The notes below the pieces were generated by a model. The model was not told where the DNA came from, ran no database searches, and worked only from the letters and a program-made list of their open reading frames with translations. The position numbers and the translations under genes are program-made. From positions 1-10,453 of the forward strand of contig DUHJ01000192.1 in NCBI GenBank assembly GCA_013330925.1: a stretch of DNA of 10,453 nt, in the 5' to 3' direction. The stretch is from Candidatus Poseidoniaceae archaeon (GTDB taxonomy: Archaea; Thermoplasmatota; Poseidoniia; Poseidoniales; Poseidoniaceae). Of this stretch, positions 1-6,727 are shown one piece after another. How positions within the stretch are numbered: the first letter of the stretch is position 1; each line of letters begins with the position of its first letter.

Positions 1-1
1 G

Positions 2-118
2 CCCGAACCCGAGCCCGAACCTGAACCCGCGCCTGCTCCTCGGCGAAGCATGGCCGACCGTTACGGCCCCAAGGGCCCGGTCGACGATGGTCCGGCCAAC
101 ATCGACCGGAAGTTCTGA
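2..118 (+). CDS. C-terminal end of an unidentified protein (5' partial)
   Basis: The frame is open from the left edge to a TGA at 116-118 and gives 38 residues. It begins with alternating Pro-Glu dipeptides (four PE units, then PAPAP), followed by a mixed polar tail ending in NIDRKF. The Pro/Glu stretch looks like an extended linker and the remainder like a disordered or short docking tail. The body of the protein lies outside the window, so no function can be assigned. It runs in the same direction as the two genes that follow, with a gap of 95 bp to the next start that contains a TATA-like element, so it may be a separate transcription unit. Confidence 0.7.
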   Translation, partial: PEPEPEPEPAPAPRRSMADRYGPKGPVDDGPANIDRKF

Positions 119-136
119 GTCCTGTTGATGGCTCCT

Positions 137-160
137 TGCGTTGCGGATTGAGCGAACGCA
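137..160 (+). other. short inverted repeat between the first two genes
   Basis: TGCGTT (137-142) and AACGCA (155-160) are perfect complements with a 12-nt loop. The repeat lies 18 bp after the stop of the upstream gene and abuts a TATA-like element. It could be a weak 3' hairpin of the upstream transcript or a dyad at the next promoter. No T-tract follows it. A six-base dyad can arise by chance, so the call is tentative. Confidence 0.25.
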
Positions 161-166
161 TAAATG
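159..166 (+). promoter_or_regulatory. TATA-like element for the 72-aa/689-aa pair
   Basis: CATAAATG lies in otherwise GC-rich DNA. An archaeal TATA box centred near 163 would place the transcript start near 189, giving a leader of about 25 nt. This fits the GAGG Shine-Dalgarno-like sequence at 202-205, 8 nt before the ATG at 214. A stronger purine run, AGGAGGAGG at 175-183, has no start codon at a usable distance: the frame used by the gene has a TAG at 208-210. Confidence 0.35.
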
Positions 167-213
167 TGGTAAACAGGAGGAGGCTTCAAGGCCTAAGCCC
201 CGAGGCGTAGAAC

Positions 214-432
214 ATGAAGACGTTCCCGTTGGTGATGTTCGCGATGGGCCTCGCGTTCTTTGTCCTAGGATTCGGCTTTGGTGAAGGCGGGGCCTTTGAC
301 CTCGTCCAGATTCTTCTTGGCCTTCTCCAGACCCTTGTTTCCGCCATGGTCATGGGTTGGATTCCAATGCCCGGTGGCTCATCGTCCACCGGCGAAGACG
401 GGGATGACCCCGATACGATGAACAAGCACTGA
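214..432 (+). CDS. small two-helix membrane protein, unknown function
   Basis: This is a 72-residue protein with two hydrophobic segments, roughly residues 5-24 and 30-52, joined by a short Gly/acidic turn (GFGEGGAFD). A polar acidic tail (residues 55-72, rich in Ser, Gly, Asp) follows. The layout is a helical hairpin with both ends probably on the same side of the membrane. A TAG at 208-210 in frame fixes ATG 214 as the earliest start, and GAGG at 202-205 supports it. The next gene begins 9 nt after its stop, and the Shine-Dalgarno-like TGAGG of that gene overlaps this stop codon, so the two are probably co-transcribed and translationally coupled. I do not recognise the family. A role as membrane partner or anchor for the large neighbour is inference from position only. 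Confidence 0.65.
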   Translation: MKTFPLVMFAMGLAFFVLGFGFGEGGAFDLVQILLGLLQTLVSAMVMGWIPMPGGSSSTGEDGDDPDTMNKH

Positions 433-441
433 GGCATCACC

Positions 442-2511
442 ATGTGGGAACACCGTTCGATTTCTGACGCTCACCTCCAAGAGCACCGCCGTGTGCAACC
501 GATGGAGTCCTACGTGGACTTGACCCAGAAGATCAATCGAACGATGGAATCGGCAGAAGGGCGCGTCTTCGATCACGAAGATTTCCTTCGCTACGTCCCG
601 CAAGAGGGGCCATGGATGCCCCAGATGGATTCGGACATGACCCGTGCCGACCCCCGAACGCGCTACATCGGCAAGGGCAAGGCCACTTTGGTCAACACCA
701 ACATCATCCTTGGTTCAAGCTGGATTGAGGCGGAGCGGTTTCGCTACGAGCGCGACCTCAAGAGCACCTCGGACTGGATGAAGCAGAAGACCATCATGAA
801 CGCCAACATGTGGACGCCCAGCACGGTGGCGACCACTCAGACCTTCGTGTTCTGTTCCACCGGCGACGAGGCCCGCATGGGTTCGTCGTTCAGCGTCCGA
901 GGCCCGCAGGACTTCGACGTCCCAAGCGACGATCACATGTTCTTCCAGCCGACCAAGGACGGATGGCCCGAGTGGGATCCCGTGGTGTGGGGTCTCGGTC
1001 ATCGTGGCGTTGTGCCAGGTTCTGACCCGGCCGAGCGCGTGTTTTACCCCTCGCTCATGCACCGTAACGTGACCTACAACAATCGATTGGGTTGGGTGCG
1101 CTACTCTCCCGCCGGTTTCGGCAAGGACGCCAACGGGTACATCCTCACCCGTCCGTTCGACTGGATTTGGCCTGCCGTGAACGGCAGCCGTGAAACGCCG
1201 TCGTCGTTCAACTTGCTCGTGAACATGCCCGACCGCCGCGAATCCTTCGGCGAAGAGGGCATCACGGACATCTTCCTGACCTCGGGCAAGACCTCGCTTT
1301 ACTCCCTGATGGGCATGATGTCCTCCCCCATGGTCCGCCAGATGTTCGGCTCAGGTACCGACTTGGTGCCCTTGGAAATGCACATGGTCGAGCCCGGGCT
1401 TGACGAGTGGATCCAGCGCGCCAGCGACGAGGACCGCTACGGGCGCATCTTCGAGTACTGCGCGACGCTCGGTTACCTCCTGACCGACCCCGCCATCGGC
1501 AGCCTTGGTGAAGGCAACCAGCGCCGTCGCCTCATCATTTACCCACAAGATCAGTCCAACCTACTGGCTTGCGTCAGCGCCAGCCAAGTGGCCGACCACG
1601 CGGTCAAGGTCAACTACGGCTCCACGGTGTTCACCAAGCTCGATCAAGCGGACTTCGAAAACCGCATGTCTCGCCGCATCAGTGCGTACGCCGACGAAAT
1701 CACCCCAAGCGCCACCGCTCGCGGCATGCGCTGGGTGTCCAAGGCGACCTTCAACGCCGGCGACGGACAGGGCATCAAGGTCCAGACCGGACCAGTGGTC
1801 CACTCCCTCTTGGCCGTTCGCGGCTACGAGTTGCTGAGCCTGAAGGAGTACCAAGACACCTTCAACGAGGTCAGCGAGGCGCCCCGTCGTCTCATGACGC
1901 GGATCATCCAGTCCGTGACCATGAACGCGATGAAGACCGTCTTCCCGCTTGAGACCGTCCAGTCCAAGGCTTCCGAAGGCTCTGCGCCCTACGCTGGCCT
2001 GTTCTCGGTGGAAGGCCGCGAGCAGCCGCTCGTGTACTACACGGACATCCGCTTCCTTGTGCCCAACAGCATCGACCAGATGCGCATGCTCACCGGGCAG
2101 CGTGGCGCCGACCGCTCGCGCATGCGTGAAGCCTTCACCGAACTGACCGGTGCTGACCCCGTCACGGGTCTCTCCATCCTCGATCTGTGCCTGCCCTTCG
2201 CCGGCGACATGGGTGAGGGCACCTGGCAGACCGGGACCGGCATCCGCATGGATGAGGTCATCGTTGAGGTCACCTGTGCGGTCAACCCCGCTGCGGTTTG
2301 GAAGCACCTCCTCGACTGCACCGCCGACCAGACCTTCACCACCGTCAAGGGCAACAAGGGCACCGCCGCCAACGTGTGGGGCGACGTCCTGATGCAGAAC
2401 GAGCAGCTCCATGACCGCTTCAAGAAGGACGGCTTGGACCATTGGCTCCGGTTGTTGAAGATGATCTACCACTACGCGGACCACCATTCTCGCAAGAAGA
2501 ACGGGCTCTGA
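442..2511 (+). CDS. large conserved-looking soluble protein of unknown function
   Basis: This is a 689-residue protein with no signal peptide and no clear membrane segment. It is rich in Met, Trp and aromatic residues, with six cysteines (138, 340, 377, 583, 612, 626) and a His/Lys-rich C-terminus (YHYADHHSRKK, 676-686). I recognise no domain, nucleotide-binding loop or catalytic motif. ATG 442 is preceded by TGAGG at 430-434; Met21 (502) is an alternative start. All 24 lysine codons are AAG and C-ending codons dominate, whereas the membrane-protein gene at 2701 uses AAA for most lysines. Such bias usually marks an abundant protein. It follows the small membrane protein by 9 nt, so they probably act together. 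The content suggests a structural or scaffold role as readily as an enzyme, but that is speculation. The coding call is very secure; the function is unknown. Confidence 0.93.
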   Translation: MWEHRSISDAHLQEHRRVQPMESYVDLTQKINRTMESAEGRVFDHEDFLRYVPQEGPWMPQMDSDMTRADPRTRYIGKGKATLVNTNIILGSSWIEAERFRYERDLKSTSDWMKQKTIMNANMWTPSTVATTQTFVFCSTGDEARMGSSFSVRGPQDFDVPSDDHMFFQPTKDGWPEWDPVVWGLGHRGVVPGSDPAERVFYPSLMHRNVTYNNRLGWVRYSPAGFGKDANGYILTRPFDWIWPAVNGSRETPSSFNLLVNMPDRRESFGEEGITDIFLTSGKTSLYSLMGMMSSPMVRQMFGSGTDLVPLEMHMVEPGLDEWIQRASDEDRYGRIFEYCATLGYLLTDPAIGSLGEGNQRRRLIIYPQDQSNLLACVSASQVADHAVKVNYGSTVFTKLDQADFENRMSRRISAYADEITPSATARGMRWVSKATFNAGDGQGIKVQTGPVVHSLLAVRGYELLSLKEYQDTFNEVSEAPRRLMTRIIQSVTMNAMKTVFPLETVQSKASEGSAPYAGLFSVEGREQPLVYYTDIRFLVPNSIDQMRMLTGQRGADRSRMREAFTELTGADPVTGLSILDLCLPFAGDMGEGTWQTGTGIRMDEVIVEVTCAVNPAAVWKHLLDCTADQTFTTVKGNKGTAANVWGDVLMQNEQLHDRFKKDGLDHWLRLLKMIYHYADHHSRKKNGL

Positions 2512-2523
2512 TGCGAGACGATT

Positions 2524-2540
2524 CACCGCCCTTCGCGGTG
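2524..2540 (+). terminator. hairpin just after the 689-aa gene, possible 3' end signal
   Basis: CACCGC (2524-2529) and GCGGTG (2535-2540) form a perfect 6-bp stem with a 5-nt CCTTC loop, 12 nt after the stop codon. No T-run follows, so it does not look like a classical intrinsic terminator. It may stabilise the 3' end of an abundant mRNA. Confidence 0.35.
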
Positions 2541-2671
2541 CAATGCTGAACGCACAGCCGTCAGTTCAAGGACCCAACACGAAAGCATAGGCCATGGATT
2601 TCGCCTTCGGCGAGTCCCAGACCGTCAGCGATGTACGCCATCCGAGTCAACCAAAACTTCCTCCCAACATC

Positions 2672-2677
2672 AATAAT
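2672..2677 (+). promoter_or_regulatory. TATA-like element, leaderless start at 2701
   Basis: AATAAT is centred at 2674.5, exactly 26.5 nt before ATG 2701. This matches the spacing expected for a leaderless archaeal transcript and seen at the ctaA promoter of this window. It favours ATG 2701 over the in-frame ATG at 2692, although a G-run at 2685-2690 could act as a weak ribosome site for the latter. Confidence 0.5.
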
Positions 2678-2700
2678 CTGGCACGGGGGGTATGTTGCTC

Positions 2701-4071
2701 ATGGCTGATGTTGGCGGGCCGCTCCAGTACTACTGGCGCACCGTCTCAAACGCTGAATATTCCTCTTCGTTCATCGGCTATTGGCACGTCTTGGCCGCGC
2801 TGAGTCTTCTCTCGGCAGTGTTCCTTGTTTTCCTCTCGGTGTTGGTGTATCGCGCCGACTCAAAAAAAGGCAAAAACCGGTTCATCGCATTGATGTTGAC
2901 CACGGAAGCCGTCCGTTGTGCCACCGCCATGTTGTATTGGGCATACTCGTGGCCAGAATCTTCTCTTGCCTTTCTCTCAACCGTTCGTGTGGTCTACTAC
3001 ATCATGTCGTTGCAGTTGTTTTTCCTCTACGTGCTCACGCCGTCGTTCTATGCAAAGCAGGCCTGGACCCACCGCCTTTCGAGGTTCTGTAGCGCTCATG
3101 GACTGTACCTCCTGCCCGTGTTTTGCCTCATCACCATCCTTGGTTTGATCTCGGTCATGGGCGGAACACACGTCGCCATCGGCGACATCGGTTGGACGTA
3201 CTGCGCCGCAGCCGGCAGCGGTGTAGGCTCAACCGCTTCAGGCGGTTCGATGCCCTTCGATGTGACGTGCCCCGAGTCGTGGGCTTCCGTCTACCCGATG
3301 ACACTGTCCTCGCCCACGCTTGGACCTTTGACGCAGACGCTGCTCTTCCTGCCCACGCTCGGAGCGATTTTCGCCGCGGTCGTGGTCACGAGGATCACAG
3401 GGAAGACGCAAGGCTCGGACCACGCGCAAGGTGTTGAACTCCGAGCGGTGCGCTTGGGCTTCATCGGCAAAGCCGTGCTTCAAATCACGAGCATCCTCAT
3501 GCTGCTCACCCTTGTAGGCGTGCTCGGTGAGTCTCCCACGCTTGACACCCATCCTTTCAATCCCGACGAACAGGTCCCCCGGTTGCTGATTGCCATTGGC
3601 CCGCTGCTCCCGACCACCGTGGTTCTGGCCGCCTTGTTTGAGGGCGTGGTTTTCACCTATGCGATGGCCAAAAATGAGGTGTTTGGCATTGATGAAAAAC
3701 TCAGGAAAGGATTCACGACGGCGGTGTTTACGGGTTCCTTCGCCTTGTTGTTTCTTTTCGCCACCGAAGGGATGGAGGCTGTTTTCGATAGGGGATGGAT
3801 AGGTGGCATCCTGATTGGCCTGCCTTTGGTCGTCCTCAGAAAACCGATCCTCACCTCTTTGGAGCGCGTTTCAAAATTGATCATGCCAGAATCCTACACC
3901 AAGGATGAACTGAGTTACCTCGCGCTTTACCATACGGCCATGGCCGACGGTGTGTTGAGCAAAAAGGAACGCTCCATGCTCGACGTACAGGCCACGGCCT
4001 ACGGCATCACGCCTTCGAGGGTGGAGTTCCTCGAGGCACACACTCATGCGAGGGACTCGGAAGAGGAGTGA
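2701..4071 (+). CDS. multi-pass membrane protein with C-terminal TerB-like domain
   Basis: The protein has 456 residues from ATG 2701, or 459 from ATG 2692. About nine hydrophobic segments are visible, near residues 24-50, 61-83, 94-113, 134-154, 210-233, 253-276, 294-322, 338-356 and 365-380. The long loop between segments 4 and 5 (155-209) is Gly/Ser-rich and holds two cysteines (168 and 190) that could form an extracytoplasmic disulfide. The soluble tail, about 400-447, has the helical pattern of TerB-like domains, with MADGVLSKKERSML as the signature stretch; these domains are known from tellurite-resistance and membrane-associated stress proteins. The N-terminal part resembles sensor-type membrane domains only in layout, and no kinase or other output domain is present. 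A membrane stress or sensing function is an inference. Its stop lies 5 bp from the stop of purP on the other strand. Confidence 0.85.
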   Translation: MADVGGPLQYYWRTVSNAEYSSSFIGYWHVLAALSLLSAVFLVFLSVLVYRADSKKGKNRFIALMLTTEAVRCATAMLYWAYSWPESSLAFLSTVRVVYYIMSLQLFFLYVLTPSFYAKQAWTHRLSRFCSAHGLYLLPVFCLITILGLISVMGGTHVAIGDIGWTYCAAAGSGVGSTASGGSMPFDVTCPESWASVYPMTLSSPTLGPLTQTLLFLPTLGAIFAAVVVTRITGKTQGSDHAQGVELRAVRLGFIGKAVLQITSILMLLTLVGVLGESPTLDTHPFNPDEQVPRLLIAIGPLLPTTVVLAALFEGVVFTYAMAKNEVFGIDEKLRKGFTTAVFTGSFALLFLFATEGMEAVFDRGWIGGILIGLPLVVLRKPILTSLERVSKLIMPESYTKDELSYLALYHTAMADGVLSKKERSMLDVQATAYGITPSRVEFLEAHTHARDSEEE

Positions 4072-4076
4072 TATGA

Positions 4077-5189
4077 TTAGGAGAGGATGTCCATCAGGCG
4101 GTCCGCTTCGGCGGCGAGTCGAATCGAGCGCGCAATGCGGCGGCCGGTCGACATGAAGGGCTCGTTGATGTCCGAGTAGGGCGAGCCGCCGACGAAGGGG
4201 TTGGAACCTGCGACGATGCGCGCTGAGATCTCGAAGACCTTGAACTCGAGTTGGTCGGTGACGATGGTCTCCAGGCAGAAGGGGCCGATCATGCCGCGTG
4301 CGCCTTCTTCGAGTTCGAAGGAGGAGGCCACGGTGCCTTCGGCCATCAGGAAGGCCTTGGGGAGCAGGGATTCGCGGATGACCACGGGTTGGTTGCCGGT
4401 CACGACAAAGGACGGCTCCAGCGACATCTCGCGGAGGTCACGCAAGGAGCCGAGCTTGTAGAACTCGTCGACGTTGGATTCGTCCCGACGGTCCATGGAG
4501 AGCAATTCCAAGCGGCCGAGGTTTTGCCCTTCACGGCTGCCGGTGCCTCGTACTTGGAAGCCGTCGGTGGCGGTGGGGTCGAAGAAAAAGTGGAGGTAAT
4601 ACCGGCATCCAAGCACGTATTCCTGAATCGTGAACTCCTCTTCGATGTCCACGTTGCGGCGGAAATCACGGTAGTCACGGGCGATGAAGTAGCCACGTCC
4701 GCCCTTGGCGCCAGCATACTTGACGATAACAGGACCGTCGATGTCCTTGGGGTCCTGCACCACGCGTGGCATGTTGCAGCCGCCCTGCTCCAACCACTGA
4801 CGCTGGCGCTCGCGGCTCGATTCCCAGTGAAGGATGCCGCGGTTTCCGAAGGTCGGGGTTTGCAGTTCTCGGAAGTTGTCCGAACCGAGGTATTCGACCA
4901 AGGAGCCGTGCGGGATGATGATGACGTTGCGCTCACGCATCCATTCGGCGTGATCCATCAACTCATGGTAGTGGTCGAGCATCAACCACTCATCAGGATC
5001 TGCACCAGGGAAGGCGGAGTAGAACCGGCGGCGCTCTTCACCAACGGCGATGCCAAGGGTCCGGAAGCCTTCCATGCGTGCGCCGTGGAGGATTTGCAGT
5101 GAGGAGTGGGAGGCCACCACGCCAATCGTGATGGAGGCCGGGTCGTAGTCCGCCAGCCAGCCCGCAAGGGTAGTCCCATCCACGCCCAT
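4077..5189 (-). CDS. purP: PurP: 5-formaminoimidazole-4-carboxamide ribonucleotide synthetase
   Basis: This is an ATP-grasp enzyme that converts AICAR, formate and ATP to FAICAR in the archaeal route to IMP (EC 6.3.4.23); it acts in the cytoplasm. From GTT-rich upstream sequence I choose ATG 5189, giving 370 residues, close to the roughly 360 of characterised archaeal PurP. Visible family blocks are SHSSLQILHGA (27-37) at the N-terminal substrate site, NVIIIPHGS (88-96), the ATP-grasp loop KYAGAKGGRGYF (157-168), YYLHFFF (197-203), and the C-terminal EISARIVAGSNPF (320-332) with the metal/ATP-binding Glu. A longer reading from 5258 adds 23 residues, but the TATA-like element at 5213-5217 would then lie inside the gene. 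It is divergent from the tryptophan dioxygenase gene and shows no operon partner here. Some archaea carry PurP paralogues, so the exact activity is inferred from family membership. Confidence 0.95.
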   Translation of the reverse strand: MGVDGTTLAGWLADYDPASITIGVVASHSSLQILHGARMEGFRTLGIAVGEERRRFYSAFPGADPDEWLMLDHYHELMDHAEWMRERNVIIIPHGSLVEYLGSDNFRELQTPTFGNRGILHWESSRERQRQWLEQGGCNMPRVVQDPKDIDGPVIVKYAGAKGGRGYFIARDYRDFRRNVDIEEEFTIQEYVLGCRYYLHFFFDPTATDGFQVRGTGSREGQNLGRLELLSMDRRDESNVDEFYKLGSLRDLREMSLEPSFVVTGNQPVVIRESLLPKAFLMAEGTVASSFELEEGARGMIGPFCLETIVTDQLEFKVFEISARIVAGSNPFVGGSPYSDINEPFMSTGRRIARSIRLAAEADRLMDILS

Positions 5190-5212
5190 ATCGACCGGTT
5201 CCGTATGCGCTC

Positions 5213-5217
5213 TATAT
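5213..5217 (-). promoter_or_regulatory. TATA box of purP, leaderless start at 5189
   Basis: Reading the minus strand, the element is GGATATAGA, with TATAT at 5213-5217 centred 26 nt from ATG 5189. This is the standard archaeal distance from TATA box to transcript start, so the mRNA would begin at the start codon. The spacing is the main reason for preferring the shorter purP reading. Confidence 0.6.
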
Positions 5218-5255
5218 CCATTACCGTCGTAGTCAATGTGCAGCGCTTCACCTCT

Positions 5256-5287
5256 CAAGCCGGTGGCTTTTCAGGCCGCCGGGCTTG
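5256..5287 (+). promoter_or_regulatory. long imperfect inverted repeat at the dioxygenase promoter
   Basis: The left arm CAAGCCGGTGGC (5256-5267) pairs with GCCGCCGGGCTTG (5275-5287) over 12 base pairs, with one bulged G and one G-T mismatch. The 7-nt centre is TTTTCAG. The dyad centre, 5271.5, is 26.5 nt from ATG 5298, just where the TATA box of a leaderless transcript should be, and the T-run in the centre is the only AT-rich candidate there. It could be an operator embracing the core promoter, or an RNA hairpin if transcription starts further upstream. Only 10 nt separate it from the start codon. Confidence 0.5.
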
Positions 5288-5297
5288 TCCTTTGGGC

Positions 5298-6386
5298 ATG
5301 GACTCCACTGGACCAAGGATCACCTATGCAGGTTACTTGCGTCTGAACGAATTGCTGGGCCTTCAGGCTGGGCCTGAAGGGCACCTTCCTGCCCCGTGCG
5401 CCGATGAGCAGCACTTCATTGTGGTCCACCAAACCTACGAACTTTGGTTCAAACAAATCCTGACCGAACTCGATGCCAGCGTGCGTTTGCTTGGTCAACC
5501 GTCCGTGCCTGAAGGGGACGTGCCGAGGGTCGTGCGTCATCTTGAGCGCGTGTCTGAAATTTTCCGCTTGTTGTCGGCCCAATGGAAGGTCATGGAGACC
5601 TTGGCGCCGCAGGAATTCCTCGCCTTCCGAGACCGCCTTGGAACTTCATCCGGTTTCGAATCTTGGCAGATGCGAGCCTTGGAACTGACCTTGGGTTTGA
5701 GCGACGAGCAGCGTGTCGAGGGCGCTGACCCCATCGGACACCTCCGCCGCCTCCATGCGGTCGGTGACATGTCGGACGCGGCGTTGGCCGACCTTGAGGC
5801 ACGCGTGGACGGCACGTCGTTGCACGAGGTCTTGCTCGCATGGCTCGGCCGAACGCCCATCGACGGTTCCTTGGCTGACGCCGAGGATGACGGAACGGTC
5901 GTTACGGCCTTCGTCGACGGGCATCTTTCGGCCATGCGGTCCCACGCCGACGAGGTCATCGCCAGAATGGTCGCTGTGGGTCAAGGTGAGCCTGAGGCCT
6001 TGGAACGACGGATGTCGGCCGGTGTTGACGGTGCCGCGACCTTCCTCCGGCCCGATGGGTCGGTTGACCGCGCTCGTGCGGGGCTGTTGTACATCGAGTC
6101 GCACCGACATCTGCCGCTCTTGGCCTGGCCCCGCCGCCTCATCGACACCGTGGTGGAAGTCGAGCAGTCGATGCTCGCCTTCCGGCATGCCCACGCGCGC
6201 ATGGTGGAACGGATGATCGGCCGCCGCATGGGCACAGGCGGTTCAGCGGGCGTGGATTACCTCGATGCCACCACGCGTTACCGGATTTTCACCGAGTTGT
6301 GGGCGGTCCGCACCATGCTCGTCAAGGAAGCGATGTTGCCGCAACCGGCGGATGCCGCCTTCTACGGCTTTGCAGGTTCGGATTGA
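5298..6386 (+). CDS. kynA: tryptophan 2,3-dioxygenase
   Basis: This heme b enzyme opens the indole ring of L-tryptophan with O2 to give N-formylkynurenine (EC 1.13.11.11), the first step of the kynurenine route. The 362 residues from ATG 5298 start with ITYAGYLRLNELL, the usual family beginning. Key features are F40 and H44 in HFIVVHQTYELWFKQI (distal pocket), R111/R113 in FRDRLGTSSGFESWQMR (113-117 region binds the substrate carboxylate in the family), proximal heme ligand most likely H299 in FRHAHARMVERMIG, and GTGGS at 312-316. The frame is open to 5106, but that extension is antisense to purP and has no family similarity. Bacterial members are usually about 280-300 residues; the extra length lies between about 130 and 285. 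It is divergent from purP and ends one base before the rpoK stop. No kynurenine-pathway partner lies beside it. Confidence 0.95.
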   Translation: MDSTGPRITYAGYLRLNELLGLQAGPEGHLPAPCADEQHFIVVHQTYELWFKQILTELDASVRLLGQPSVPEGDVPRVVRHLERVSEIFRLLSAQWKVMETLAPQEFLAFRDRLGTSSGFESWQMRALELTLGLSDEQRVEGADPIGHLRRLHAVGDMSDAALADLEARVDGTSLHEVLLAWLGRTPIDGSLADAEDDGTVVTAFVDGHLSAMRSHADEVIARMVAVGQGEPEALERRMSAGVDGAATFLRPDGSVDRARAGLLYIESHRHLPLLAWPRRLIDTVVEVEQSMLAFRHAHARMVERMIGRRMGTGGSAGVDYLDATTRYRIFTELWAVRTMLVKEAMLPQPADAAFYGFAGSD

Positions 6387-6387
6387 C

Positions 6388-6642
6388 TCACGCGTTGTGC
6401 GGGTCGATGTCGATGGGGATCAGTTCGTGCTCGTATTCGTAGAGCGCGATCTTGAGCGGGTCAAGGACGAAGCGAACGTCGGCCTCTTCGTTGCCGTGGA
6501 GGGAAATCAGTTCTTCGCGGAAGGCTTGACGAAGGTCGTCTTCCTTGGCGAAAAGGGGAGCTCCCATTCCAATCTGAAGGGCACGGGCGCCGATGATACG
6601 TGCTCGCTCAAAGCGGGTGTGGAGTCGGGCGGGCTTGACCAT
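6388..6642 (-). CDS. rpoK: DNA-directed RNA polymerase subunit K (Rpb6 family)
   Basis: This is a small core subunit that clamps the largest polymerase subunit during assembly; bacterial omega and eukaryotic Rpb6 are its relatives. The 84 residues contain the diagnostic [21 protein letters not shown] (9-29) and the C-terminal block [19 protein letters not shown] (61-79). Archaeal RpoK is often near 60 residues and joins these two blocks by a short loop; here about 30 residues, mostly charged and helical-looking (31-60), lie between them. I chose ATG 6642 because AGGTG stands 6 nt upstream and little precedes the conserved block. The frame stays open to 6756, overlapping the upstream gene, and a GTG at 6651 is possible. 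It follows the thioredoxin-like gene after 85 bp with no TATA-like element in the gap, so it is probably co-transcribed. Confidence 0.92.
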   Translation of the reverse strand: MVKPARLHTRFERARIIGARALQIGMGAPLFAKEDDLRQAFREELISLHGNEEADVRFVLDPLKIALYEYEHELIPIDIDPHNA

Positions 6643-6648
6643 GGGGTG

Positions 6649-6668
6649 CACCTGCGAGCGAACTCGCA
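6649..6668 (-). promoter_or_regulatory. UUCG-loop hairpin abutting the rpoK Shine-Dalgarno
   Basis: On the minus strand, TGCGAG and CTCGCA (6668-6653) form a perfect 6-bp stem closed by a TTCG tetraloop. The last stem base is also the first base of the AGGTG ribosome site (6653-6649). The RNA hairpin would sit against the ribosome landing site of rpoK, so it may tune translation or mark a processing point between the thioredoxin-like gene and rpoK. Confidence 0.4.
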
Positions 6669-6727
6669 AGCCGCCGACCAACAGGGCCCTCTTGAAGACT
6701 TCGTCCCTCGTCCCGCTTCGACACGGC

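Noticed and set aside
1561..2526. 321-residue open frame on the minus strand, antisense to the 689-aa gene
   Set aside because: It is a shadow of the strongly C-ending codon use of the plus-strand gene. Its translation is low-complexity in Val, Gly, Leu, Asp and His, with no motif, and the plus frame has coherent protein features.
2665..2697. CAACAT / ATGTTG inverted repeat around the promoter at 2672
   Set aside because: The arms are six bases long and their centre (2681) does not match the TATA centre (2674.5), so chance is a sufficient explanation.
2594..2803. 69-residue plus-strand frame overlapping the start of the TerB-like membrane gene
   Set aside because: No ribosome site or promoter spacing fits, the sequence shows no domain, and two thirds of it lies over or beside the real gene and its TATA element.
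4251..5102. 283-residue open frame on the plus strand, antisense to purP
   Set aside because: The minus strand encodes an unmistakable PurP with its ATP-grasp motifs, so this frame is a by-product of GC-rich third positions.
5106..5297. N-terminal extension of the tryptophan dioxygenase
   Set aside because: It runs antisense through the purP start and promoter, while family similarity begins only a few residues after ATG 5298.
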